This document shows positions 32,126-38,662 of a stretch of 43,876 nt of DNA, in pieces. The translations under genes and the position numbers were made by a program. Position 1 is the first letter of the stretch, and each line of letters opens with the position of its first letter. The stretch is taken from the IMG/VR virus record IMGVR_UViG_3300042691_007255, positions 1 through 43,876 of that record; one strand, given 5' to 3'. The notes under the pieces were generated by a model. That model had not been told where the DNA came from. It did no database searches and was given only the letters and a program-made list of their open reading frames with translations. Source of the stretch: a virus.

Positions 32126-32362
32126 CTATAATTGATAAAGTTTATATGTGCCTGTGTATTGGCATTGCCACTCGTAGCCACCTCGTTTTGCTAGGTCGTG
32201 GAGGCTTGGTTTAAGGTCAACAGGATAATCGTAGTTAACATACTCAAACGCGTCCATGTTTCCTCTTTCTGATGTTAGGGTCACCATGTTGTCATGCTCG
32301 TTGATATATACATCTAAACCTAGCTTTTGTAATTCTTTTACCATTGTGTTTAGTCTTTTCAT
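32126..32362 (-). CDS. Hypothetical phage protein, first gene of the array
   Basis: 78 residues. KRLNTMVKELQKLGLDVYIN, a beta hairpin (DNMVTLTSERGN) and a Trp/Cys-containing end (GGYEWQCQYTGTYKLY) suggest a small alpha/beta protein. It is the promoter-proximal gene of the array, about 45 bases downstream of the 32411-32439 promoter, so it would be expressed first. AGGAGAAAT precedes ATG. Its early position makes a host-takeover role plausible but unproven. Confidence 0.55.
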   Translation of the reverse strand: MKRLNTMVKELQKLGLDVYINEHDNMVTLTSERGNMDAFEYVNYDYPVDLKPSLHDLAKRGGYEWQCQYTGTYKLYQL

Positions 32363-32410
32363 TTATTTCTCCTAGTTAATAAAGTTTTTGTTCCGTCTTG
32401 CTTAATTATA

Positions 32411-32439
32411 ACTATCCTCGCTTTTTCAAAGTATGTCAA
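32411..32439 (-). promoter_or_regulatory. Sigma70-type promoter for the small-gene array
   Basis: On the minus strand TTGACA (32434-32439), 17 bases, then GATAGT (32411-32416) as the -10; a TATAAT lies just downstream. The -35 is perfect and the -10 matches 4 of 6. Transcription would begin about 45 bases before the ATG at 32362. Because the genes behind it overlap and no terminator is seen until far downstream, this promoter may feed the run to about 24 kb. Confidence 0.65.
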
Positions 32440-32544
32440 CTATTATTTTACTAATTATAATTTAGTGGGGTTTTGGTCTTGGCGAGGGATTTGTCTGTGT
32501 AATACTTGATTGTTTTTGTCGGGTATTACTCGGTTTTTACTTAG

Positions 32545-32911
32545 TGTTCCGTGTTCCAATGTTCTGTTTTTACTAAGTTTACTAATTGATACTTGGAACA
32601 TGGATTTTAGTGAGATTGTGAGAGACTAAGTTATTGATTTATATATATATTATATTTATTATTATTATTATTATTGCTTACTTTTTGTGCAATGTTCCAT
32701 GTTCCAGCGTTTTGACGAGAATGAAAAGGTAAATGTTTCTGAATTGTAAATGCACTGCGAAAAGACCTCTCTTGACCACCAAGTTTCTCAAAATCTTACC
32801 TCGTGTCCTATGTAAAACTTATTGGAACATTGGAACAAACCTTGTTAATCAAGCACTTACCGAAAAAAACTTGGAACACGGAGTGAAACTTGGTTTCTCA
32901 AAATTGGAACA
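32545..32911. repeat. GGAACA/TGTTCC repeat array (iteron-like)
   Basis: Nine exact GGAACA cores occur in 370 bases: TGTTCC on the plus strand at 32545, 32552, 32693 and 32700, and units TTGGAACA at 32593, 32822, 32830, 32871 and 32904. A near copy TGTTCT lies at 32560. Several are tandem doublets 7-8 bases apart (32545/32552, 32693/32700, 32822/32830), and the 12-mer TTGGAACACGGA appears in both orientations (ending at 32559 on the minus strand, and at 32871). Most units extend to TTGGAACAYGG. Chance would give well under one such hexamer in this length. Confidence 0.85.
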
Positions 32912-32947
32912 TGGGAATTTCCCCGTCATGACTCGGTTGACTTGGTT

Positions 32948-32986
32948 AAATGAGCAGAATGCAGAGAGACCAGTTCCCTCCCCTAG
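32948..32986. repeat. Duplicated 39-bp intergenic element, copy A
   Basis: Starts AAATGAGCAGAATGC and contains GAGACCAGTT, ending CCCTAG. It matches copy B (34089-34127) at 33 of 39 positions with no gaps. Each copy is preceded by a GGGAATT(T)CCCC site (here 32913-32924, 35 bases before) and lies a short way downstream of a minus-strand terminator. It is not inside a gene. Confidence 0.8.
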
Positions 32987-33040
32987 TGTCGATCAGTACC
33001 CCTAAATTTATACTTGAGTAAATTACTAGGTTATTGCAAA

Positions 33041-33066
33041 AAGAAAAAGCCCTCCTAAGAGGGCTT
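33041..33066 (-). terminator. Intrinsic terminator after the GP88-like gene
   Basis: AAGCCCTC (33047-33054), loop CTAA, GAGGGCTT (33059-33066): a perfect 8-bp stem. On the minus strand it is followed by TTTTTCTTTTT. It lies 28 bases after the stop of the gene at 33094-33756 and should end that unit. Confidence 0.9.
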
Positions 33067-33093
33067 AGTCTAACTAAGTTAACTAGGTTTAAC

Positions 33094-33756
33094 TTAGTGG
33101 GCAAGGTACGAAACATTTGTAACTTTATTATCCCAGCATGCACGGCATGAACCGCATTTACCTTGTTGCTTAGGCGCTAAGCATTTAAACCCAGTGAGTT
33201 CTTTTTGACTATGTACAGTTGAGGTTAAGACATTGGCATAGCCTTTTAAACTACGTGGTAACTTAGCTGGCTGGTCGATGAACATCGAACTAATACGTAC
33301 AATTAAGTTAACTGGGATTGACTCGGTTTTTAAAAAGTCTTTAACAATGTTGGCTTCTCGTGTAGGCAACCAAAATAAAGTTTTATCTAGTCGTCGGGCA
33401 ACCTGTGCTATTTTAGATAGATGCTCTACGCTTTGAAGATCCCCCGAGTCATGCCAGCGGAAATAGGGCTTATTACCTATTAACTTAACCATAGCATCAA
33501 CCCATAGCGGATTCTTTAATGATTCAAGCCTTTTATACTGTAGAGGCTCGATCGTCTTAGCGAACCTATGATAATTACCTTTTAAGGCATAGCATCCCTC
33601 GCATACTGAACCCTTCACGTTGACAAGTTTAGACCCTGTTATGCATTCCTTAGCCGGTAGGCTATAGGATTCACTAGGCATTTTAGTCGTCTTAGTACAA
33701 CCCCCGCTAATCGCGAGGGCTTCCTTCTTGGTTTTAAATAGTTGGATCGGGATCAT
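33094..33756 (-). CDS. GP88-like phage protein
   Basis: 220 residues. MPSESYSLPAKECITGSKL, KGSVCEGCYALKGNYHRF, FRWHDSGDLQSVEHL, FWLPTREANIV and, at the end, CGSCRACWDNKVTNVSYLAH are the conserved parts of the mycobacteriophage gene product 88 family. The eight or so cysteines fall in two clusters (C20, C38, C52, C55 and four near the C-terminus), suggesting a metal or Fe-S site. I know of no proven activity for the family. It shares a unit with a 65-residue gene behind a Fur-box-like palindrome and ends at a strong terminator. Confidence 0.8.
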   Translation of the reverse strand: MIPIQLFKTKKEALAISGGCTKTTKMPSESYSLPAKECITGSKLVNVKGSVCEGCYALKGNYHRFAKTIEPLQYKRLESLKNPLWVDAMVKLIGNKPYFRWHDSGDLQSVEHLSKIAQVARRLDKTLFWLPTREANIVKDFLKTESIPVNLIVRISSMFIDQPAKLPRSLKGYANVLTSTVHSQKELTGFKCLAPKQQGKCGSCRACWDNKVTNVSYLAH

Positions 33757-33950
33757 TTATTTAGTTTCCTTAGTAGATCGCCAGCTGTCATTCTGTTGAC
33801 GTGGTTATTTAAAATCTTAGTGATCTTGTCTTGATCCTCTTGGGATAGATCAAACACTTCTATTTGCATTGCGGTTTCTAACTCATCGCCATTAACACCG
33901 ATACAAACATTAAGTACATCAAACAAACCTTTTACTTTTATATCTAACAT
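33753..33950 (-). CDS. Small hypothetical protein upstream of GP88-like gene
   Basis: 65 residues from the ATG at 33950, which has AAAGGG upstream. A longer frame starting at 33986 would begin inside the palindrome at 33971-33985 and lacks a ribosome site. The sequence has LDIKVKGLFDVLNVCIGVNG, ELETAMQIEVFDLSQEDQ and KITKILNNHVNRMTAGDLLR, probably a small alpha/beta protein. Its last 4 bases overlap the GP88-like start (ATGA), so the two are probably made together. The function is unrecognised. Confidence 0.6.
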   Translation of the reverse strand: MLDIKVKGLFDVLNVCIGVNGDELETAMQIEVFDLSQEDQDKITKILNNHVNRMTAGDLLRKLNK

Positions 33951-33970
33951 TTTTTTGCCCTTTATGTTAT

Positions 33971-33985
33971 TGAGAATGATTCTCA
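33971..33985. promoter_or_regulatory. Fur-box-like palindrome TGAGAATGATTCTCA
   Basis: A perfect 7-1-7 inverted repeat. It differs from the Fur consensus TGATAATNATTATCA only by one symmetrical substitution (G for T and C for A). On the minus strand it lies immediately after TATAAA (a possible -10) and about 20 bases before the ATG at 33950, the usual place for a repressor operator. Binding by host Fur or a phage repressor with a similar site is inference. Confidence 0.5.
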
Positions 33986-34088
33986 TTTATAAAATGTGTT
34001 ACGTGTTGCTCCAGTTAAAATACCACAACCACGTTAATAGTCAATAGATCTTTACTAATTAAAAGGGAATTCCCCCGCGCAAAAAACA

Positions 34089-34127
34089 AAATGAACAGAA
34101 TGCCGTGAGACCAGTTCTCTACCCTAA
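34089..34127. repeat. Duplicated 39-bp intergenic element, copy B
   Basis: Starts AAATGAACAGAATGC and contains GAGACCAGTTCTC, in which GAGA and TCTC form a small inverted repeat, ending CCCTAA. It is 33/39 identical to copy A (32948-32986). GGGAATTCCCCC (34065-34076) lies 24 bases before. It directly adjoins the U-tract of the 34126-34151 terminator, so it lies just past the end of the ArdC unit. Confidence 0.8.
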
Positions 34128-34151
34128 AAAAGAAAGGCGTCAAAAGACGCC
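34126..34151 (-). terminator. Intrinsic terminator overlapping a stop codon
   Basis: GGCGTC (34136-34141), loop AAAA, GACGCC (34146-34151). On the minus strand it continues as TTTCTTTTTT. The hairpin contains the last codons and TGA stop of the gene at 34140-34337, so translation to the end of that gene could compete with termination. Confidence 0.88.
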
Positions 34152-34337
34152 CTCCGCTTCTAACCTTTTGTTACCCAGTCGAATAAGTTCTTCGAGCTCT
34201 GCCTTGTTAGCAATAAGATAACCGTGTGGTGCCTGGTGTATGTTGAATTGGTACACCGCATAATCAACCGCATGTTCCCTCGATGCGCGTTCACCTAAAC
34301 TCCACACCATGTTCTCAGTTAATGCATAGTAGATCAT
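34140..34337 (-). CDS. Hypothetical small protein of the ArdC unit
   Basis: 65 residues. YALTENMVWSLGERASREHA and VDYAVYQFNIHQAPHGYLIA, then a Lys/Glu-rich helix (KAELEELIRLGNKRLEAEG). It overlaps the upstream stop by 4 bases and ends within the terminator stem. It may act with ArdC against host defence because it is always transcribed with it here, but no homologue is recognised. Confidence 0.55.
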   Translation of the reverse strand: MIYYALTENMVWSLGERASREHAVDYAVYQFNIHQAPHGYLIANKAELEELIRLGNKRLEAEGVF

Positions 34338-34624
34338 ATGCCCTCCCTATTAAATTGTTCTGCTAACTCATGACCGGATATGTTCTTGATCCAGCCCCAG
34401 CCATGCCAGGTGTTAACTCCAGCTCTACCCTTTTCAAGTGTTACCATGTTCTCGCCCCATGATATCTCGAACTGGACGTGGCCTCGACTGAGGCCCCTTT
34501 TAATTGCCTGGATGACTTGGTTCTCACTTGGTTTACGTCCGTCAAAATATTGTTCATACATGGTTGACGATCTGATTGTTACACCTTCTGATACTCGGTT
34601 ACTTGGATAAAAATAATCATTCAT
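34334..34624 (-). CDS. Hypothetical protein of the ArdC unit
   Basis: 96 residues. It contains YFYPSNRVSEGVTIRSS, GRKPSENQVIQAIKRGLSRG and HVQFEISWGENMVTLEKGRA, then a Trp/Gly-rich piece (NTWHGWGWIKNISGHELAEQ). GAGGAG of the upstream gene's last codons is its ribosome site. The Trp/Gly segment could be a small nucleic-acid or carbohydrate-binding surface. The function is not known. Confidence 0.55.
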   Translation of the reverse strand: MNDYFYPSNRVSEGVTIRSSTMYEQYFDGRKPSENQVIQAIKRGLSRGHVQFEISWGENMVTLEKGRAGVNTWHGWGWIKNISGHELAEQFNREGI

Positions 34625-34627
34625 GAT

Positions 34628-34777
34628 CTACTCCTCCTCGGTTAAAGATAAATAAAAATACAAGCTCGATGCAAATACTCCCACTGCTGCAGCTGTTGGT
34701 AATTTAAAAACAAATAATGCGATACCGCTAATTGCTAACATTGCTAAACCTTCAATGAATCTAAGTAATGATCTCAT
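34628..34777 (-). CDS. Small two-helix membrane protein
   Basis: 49 residues. ATG at 34777 has GGAG 5 bases upstream. The product has two hydrophobic segments, LAMLAISGIALFVF and AAAVGVFASSLYFYL, joined by KLPT, with Arg at the start and three Glu at the end. This is a hairpin membrane topology as in small holins or superinfection-exclusion peptides. It fills the 170-base gap between ArdC and the next gene with good ribosome sites on both sides. The role is inferred from topology only. Confidence 0.65.
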   Translation of the reverse strand: MRSLLRFIEGLAMLAISGIALFVFKLPTAAAVGVFASSLYFYLSLTEEE

Positions 34778-34794
34778 AATAACTCCAGGGAGGC

Positions 34795-35634
34795 TTACGC
34801 CTCCTCTGCCTCCTCAGTTTTGATTGTGTAATCTAGAATCTTTTGTGCTAACGCTGAAGCCTTAAGAATATTCTTAGGATCATCGCGTAACACTTTTAGC
34901 CAGTTAGCAATATAACTAGTGTGCTGTAATTGGCCATCTAGTTTTAAATGAGCGCATAACATCGCGCTACCTAACTCTGCAACTAGCTCCTCGAAGGCAT
35001 AAGCCTCGTTACCGAAACGGCCTGAGAAATCTCGATTCAATCGTGACTCGTGACCAGTCCAGTGTGATAACTCATGCAATGCGGTTGAATAATAGTCTGC
35101 ACTTGATTTGAATTGATCGAGTCCAGGTAATTGGATGTAATCCATGGAAGGAACGTAGAATGCGCGGTTACCACCAAACTGAATGCGCGCTCTCTGAGCT
35201 TTGATAAACTCCTCGCATGATGCAATCGTCTCATTCATGTTACGCTCTGCTGGAGCTGGTAACTCCAGGCCGTCAACTTGATCCGCATTAAATACAGTGT
35301 AATGCTTTAACATCGGGATCTTTTTAGCGTCGCCTGTTACCTTGTCAGTAACTTCTAACGGGCTAAAGTATACAACTGGAACGCCAACGGAACCCTTGCG
35401 AACCTGAGCGCCAACTGATTGAGCTTGCTTATATGTTACCCAGTAATCAGTACTTGCTGGCATCATGGATAGCTGTACGAAATTGATACCGTTATAGTAA
35501 CGCTTAGCTACTGGATTATAAGGTGCATCTACTCCGCGATTGTGCCAGGGTTTTACCCAGGGAGCGACACCTGATTCAAGAGACTTGATAACGTTATCGG
35601 TTATCGTCTGCGCTATTGATTGTTTACTATTCAT
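34795..35634 (-). CDS. ArdC-like antirestriction protein
   Basis: 279 residues, typical for ArdC. The N-terminal domain (residues 1-120: VAPWVKPW, YYNGINFVQL, WVTYKQAQSVGAQVRKGS) binds ssDNA in characterised members. The C-terminal zincin domain has HELSH (H187, E188, H191) followed by WTGHESRLNRDF and EELVAELGSAM, a second Glu-rich helix giving a third metal ligand. ArdC proteins are made early and protect incoming DNA from restriction. The gene stands behind a strong promoter and a 6-bp hairpin separates it from the next gene, so high early expression is likely. Confidence 0.88.
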   Translation of the reverse strand: MNSKQSIAQTITDNVIKSLESGVAPWVKPWHNRGVDAPYNPVAKRYYNGINFVQLSMMPASTDYWVTYKQAQSVGAQVRKGSVGVPVVYFSPLEVTDKVTGDAKKIPMLKHYTVFNADQVDGLELPAPAERNMNETIASCEEFIKAQRARIQFGGNRAFYVPSMDYIQLPGLDQFKSSADYYSTALHELSHWTGHESRLNRDFSGRFGNEAYAFEELVAELGSAMLCAHLKLDGQLQHTSYIANWLKVLRDDPKNILKASALAQKILDYTIKTEEAEEA

Positions 35635-36004
35635 ATTTGATACTCCTGTTTAGATAGTTAATTAAATACTGCAGGATCAAGGATACTTAATTAAATTTAA
35701 TATGTCAAGTATTATTTTACAAATAGAATAGAAAAGGCAAAGGCCTCCAGGATCGCAACCCACCCGGGCCCCACCCCCCAAAAATTTTGGAAGGAATTAT
35801 TTTTTATCTTATACACCAAGACTTACACGAACGACTAGATATAAAATGAAATATCGGAACCCACCCCCTAGTAAAAACAAAGAGGCATCAAAAAAATATT
35901 TTGCAAAAAAAGTTGAGAGTTTAGTTAGTAAAGTTTAAGAAATGTTGTGTAGCAAAAGTGCATAGCTACGCCGTAGCTTAGCAAAAACAAAGGAAAGTGC
36001 AAGA
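35635..36004. other. Gene-free region with C-rich tracts and a palindrome
   Basis: This 370-bp gap has no credible gene on either strand. It holds the ArdC promoter, two C-rich patches with shared AACCCACCC (around 35757 and 35859), a run of six C followed by AAAAATTTT, and the perfect palindrome AGCTACG-C-CGTAGCT (35964-35978). The palindrome is flanked by similar phrases, AGCAAAAGTGC before and AGCAAAAACAAAGG after. It may be a protein-binding or packaging-related site, and no U-tract makes it a terminator. The strand asymmetry (C-rich on plus) is visible against an AT-rich background. Confidence 0.5.
35680..35708 (-). promoter_or_regulatory. Sigma70-type promoter for the ArdC unit
   Basis: On the minus strand TTGACA (35703-35708), exactly 17 bases, then TATCCT (35680-35685). 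Transcription would start about 40 bases before the ATG at 35634, which has AGGAG upstream. A perfect -35 in front of an antirestriction gene fits an immediate-early unit read by host polymerase. Confidence 0.72.
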
Positions 36005-36349
36005 CTAAATAGCTTTAGGATCGAAGTTATATAACTCGGAATAGACTGCTTTAATACGTAGGAATTTAGGACCATGTTGATCAAAGTCATTGTCGCCCCG
36101 AACATAGAGAGCTAGATGAACCATTTCATGAAGAAGGGTTTGGAATATTGTGGTGAAATGCCCACAGGCATTAGAACTTATTTGAATTTCCATTTCAACT
36201 TCATCAAAACAACCGTAAATCTCAGGATTCTTAATGACTTTAAATCTAATTTTGGAGGACTTAGGCATTCTAAGTCGATTAAAAGGCGGCATCTTGCATG
36301 CCATGTCGTAGAGATGAGCTAAGTTTGTCGACGTTAACGTGGTTTTCAT
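36005..36349 (-). CDS. SprT-like zinc metalloprotein
   Basis: 114 residues. TTIFQTLLHEMVHLALYV holds HEMVH (H74, E75, H78), and H92 in QHGPKF is the third zinc ligand, in the SprT/Spartan arrangement. The first 60 residues (RFKVIKNPEIYGCFDEVEM) are the short beta part common to phage SprT-like proteins. Cellular SPRTN proteases cut DNA-protein crosslinks; in phages the target is unknown. It is the only gene between the ArdC promoter region and the divergent packaging genes. No ribosome site is obvious. Confidence 0.8.
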   Translation of the reverse strand: MKTTLTSTNLAHLYDMACKMPPFNRLRMPKSSKIRFKVIKNPEIYGCFDEVEMEIQISSNACGHFTTIFQTLLHEMVHLALYVRGDNDFDQHGPKFLRIKAVYSELYNFDPKAI

Positions 36350-36489
36350 TCAAAAAGACCAAGTTAGGATAATGAGTGCAACGTCGGGCTGAGTAAAAAG
36401 TAAGGTTATCATGGTAGTATTTTACCAAAAACTAGGTTAGAATAGCCGAATTAGCTGCAAATAATTTCACAAGGTGTAAACAGCGACAC

Positions 36490-37140
36490 ATGAATCAAGA
36501 AAATATCCAAGAAAATCAAGAAGATAGCGGAAATTTCAATGCTGTTTTAGTACCTCATATTGAGGAAAACATACCTATACCCAAAAATGCACGAGAAGCA
36601 CTAGCCAGCATGACAACTGAAGAAGAAGTTATGGTCAGAGCAACAACAATTAAGGAAATGAGTGACATTACAGGTCAAGAAATTGCGCCAGATGCAAAAC
36701 ATAGGCTAGATGCGGAAGAAATTGCGAGAGATATGATTACAAACCCTAGAAAAAAGCAGGAATTTGCGAATTATGCAAATGAAACAGTGGCATACTTAGG
36801 TGGTTTAGTAGGAACTTACAACCACATGATCGTAAATGACCTAGCAGATTTAAAGTTATACGTGGTAAACAAGTTAGTTGAGATCATACATGATAATGAG
36901 AGTAGTCAAAAAGAAAAAATAGCAGCACTTCGTTCAGTCGGAGAAGTAGATGGCGTAGATGCATTTAAGAAGAAGACAGAAGTTGTGCATAAAATGGAGA
37001 CAATGGAAGAAGTTGAGAAAGAATTACTCTCTATGCTTAGTGAATTAAAGGCAAAGGCATTATTAAAGCCTAAATCAGAAACAATAGATGCAGAAATAGT
37101 TGAAGATGACGGAAACGAAACCGAAATACACGATAACTAA
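36490..37140 (+). CDS. Probable terminase small subunit
   Basis: 216 residues. It is placed immediately before the large terminase and overlaps it by 35 bases, which is the usual TerS position. The sequence is helical and charged: NAREALASMTTEEEVMVRAT, then RKKQEFANYANETVAYLGGL and a long coiled-coil-like section (about 110-200), with an acidic end (IDAEIVEDDGNETEI). No clear HTH can be pointed out, so the identity rests on position, size and helicity. TerS binds the packaging site and stimulates TerL. The upstream 140-bp divergent gap likely contains its promoter. Confidence 0.6.
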   Translation: MNQENIQENQEDSGNFNAVLVPHIEENIPIPKNAREALASMTTEEEVMVRATTIKEMSDITGQEIAPDAKHRLDAEEIARDMITNPRKKQEFANYANETVAYLGGLVGTYNHMIVNDLADLKLYVVNKLVEIIHDNESSQKEKIAALRSVGEVDGVDAFKKKTEVVHKMETMEEVEKELLSMLSELKAKALLKPKSETIDAEIVEDDGNETEIHDN

Positions 37141-38653
37141 GAAAGAAATTGAAGAACTAGAAGCTCTTTTTCCGCAAGCAGACGAAGAGCAAAAAGTAAA
37201 ACTTCAAAAACTTCTTAAATTATATAAAAGCAAGGTAGTTGAGAAGTCAGGCAAAGAAACTTTTTTAGATTTTATACAACATGTATACCCAGGATATAAA
37301 GTAGGTGCACACCATGCAAGGCTTGCGAAAATATTTGAAGACATTGCCTCAGGCAAAAAGAAAAGAGTTATTGTTAACATTGCGCCGAGACACGGGAAGT
37401 CTGAACTTATATCATATTTGGCTCCTGCTTGGTTTTTGGGAAAGTATCCTGATAAAAAAATTATTATGGCGTCTCATACTGCTGATCTTGCTGTTAACTT
37501 TGGTAGGCGAGTTCGTAACTTGGTGGGTAGTGACGCTTATAAAGATATTTTTCCACAGGTAGAACTACAAGCTGACAGTAAATCGGCGTCAAGATGGGGG
37601 ACAAACTTTAATGGTGAGTATTTTGCAATTGGTGTTGGTGGTGCCCTCGCTGGTCGCGGCGCTGATCTTTTTATCATTGATGATCCACACTCCGAGCAGG
37701 ATGCAAAGCTTGGACGACCTGATGTATTTAAGCCTGCTTGGGAGTGGTTTCAGTCTGGCCCTCTTCAACGTCTTATGCCGGGTGGTGCGATAATTGTAGT
37801 TATGACGCGGTGGTCTAAGTTAGACCTGACGGGCGAGATTGTCAACCAGATGATTAAGAATGATGATGTAGATCAATGGGAAGTAGTGGAGTTCCCAGCT
37901 ATACTAGAGAATGCAGAAGGTGAAATGGAGCCACTATGGCCTGAATTCTGGCCTTTAAAAGAACTCTTAGCTAAAAAGGCGGCGCTAGATGTTCGGTACT
38001 GGAATTCTCAGTACATGCAGAATCCGGTGTCAGAAGAAGGTGCGTTAATTAAAAGAGAGTGGTGGAAGATATGGGAAGGTGAAACCCCACCGAGTTGTGA
38101 GTTCACCATAATGAGTTTAGATGCGGCCCAAGAAGCGAATAATAGAGCGGACTTTAACGCGCTCACTACTTGGGGCGTCTTTTTTAACGAAGAAACCAAT
38201 AACTATAATATAATACTATTAAATTCAATTAAAGAACGTATGGAGTTTCCTGAGCTCAAAGAAAGAGTCCTTGAAGAATACAAGGAATGGGAACCTGATG
38301 CGTTTATAGTAGAAAAGAAATCTAACGGCGCTGCACTTTATCAAGAGATGCGTAGAATGGGTTTGCCTATTGGTGAATTCACTCCGGGTAAAGGACAAGA
38401 TAAAATAAGTCGTGTTAATTCAGTGTCAGATTTGTTTAGAAGTGGTATAGTGTGGGCTCCCGATAGACGATGGGCTCACGAAGTTATTGAAGAGTGTAAT
38501 GATTTTCCTAGTGGTGCTAATGATGACTTGGTAGATAGCACTACTTTAGCATTGATGCGGTTTAGGCAAGGTGGCTTTATTAGATTACCTAATGATGAAC
38601 CTGAAGATATACCAGGATTTAGAAGCACACGAAACAAGTTGTACTTAGTATAA
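37106..38653 (+). CDS. Terminase large subunit
   Basis: 515 residues from the ATG at 37106 (a TTG two codons earlier is possible). ATPase: Walker A APRHGKS (93-99) and Walker B DLFIIDDPHS (D192, D193), with AGRGADL between. Nuclease domain: IMSLDAAQE, FIVEKKSNGAALYQE and NDDLVDSTTLAL supply the acidic residues of the RNase H-like fold. It cuts concatemers and pumps DNA into the prohead. The first 45 residues are a Lys/Glu-rich helix that may contact TerS. The next gene, the portal, starts 9 bases later behind AAGGA. Confidence 0.93.
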   Translation: MTETKPKYTITKKEIEELEALFPQADEEQKVKLQKLLKLYKSKVVEKSGKETFLDFIQHVYPGYKVGAHHARLAKIFEDIASGKKKRVIVNIAPRHGKSELISYLAPAWFLGKYPDKKIIMASHTADLAVNFGRRVRNLVGSDAYKDIFPQVELQADSKSASRWGTNFNGEYFAIGVGGALAGRGADLFIIDDPHSEQDAKLGRPDVFKPAWEWFQSGPLQRLMPGGAIIVVMTRWSKLDLTGEIVNQMIKNDDVDQWEVVEFPAILENAEGEMEPLWPEFWPLKELLAKKAALDVRYWNSQYMQNPVSEEGALIKREWWKIWEGETPPSCEFTIMSLDAAQEANNRADFNALTTWGVFFNEETNNYNIILLNSIKERMEFPELKERVLEEYKEWEPDAFIVEKKSNGAALYQEMRRMGLPIGEFTPGKGQDKISRVNSVSDLFRSGIVWAPDRRWAHEVIEECNDFPSGANDDLVDSTTLALMRFRQGGFIRLPNDEPEDIPGFRSTRNKLYLV

Positions 38654-38662
38654 GGATAAATT

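Larger units (their letters stand above)
32363..33040. other. Gene-free control region, candidate replication origin
   Basis: This 0.68-kb stretch has no credible gene. From right to left it holds one copy of the duplicated element (32948-32986), a GGGAATTTCCCC palindrome-like site (32913-32924), an array of GGAACA/TGTTCC units (32545-32911), an AT-rich tract with alternating AT and repeated TTA around 32641-32676, and the promoter of the small-gene array. Iteron-like repeats next to an AT-rich tract are the usual form of a replication origin or of a regulatory array. No origin-binding protein is identified. A 90-codon plus-strand frame here is a translation of the repeats. Confidence 0.5.

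Noticed and set aside
32733-33005. A 90-codon open frame on the plus strand in the control region.
   Set aside because: It runs through the GGAACA repeats and the duplicated element, lacks a ribosome site and gives a sequence determined by the repeats. The repeats are better explained as DNA sites.
34782-34805. A terminator after ArdC from the GGAGGC/GCCTCC hairpin.
   Set aside because: On the minus strand the hairpin is followed by CTGGAGTTATT, which is the ribosome site of the next gene, and not by a U-tract. Transcription is expected to continue.
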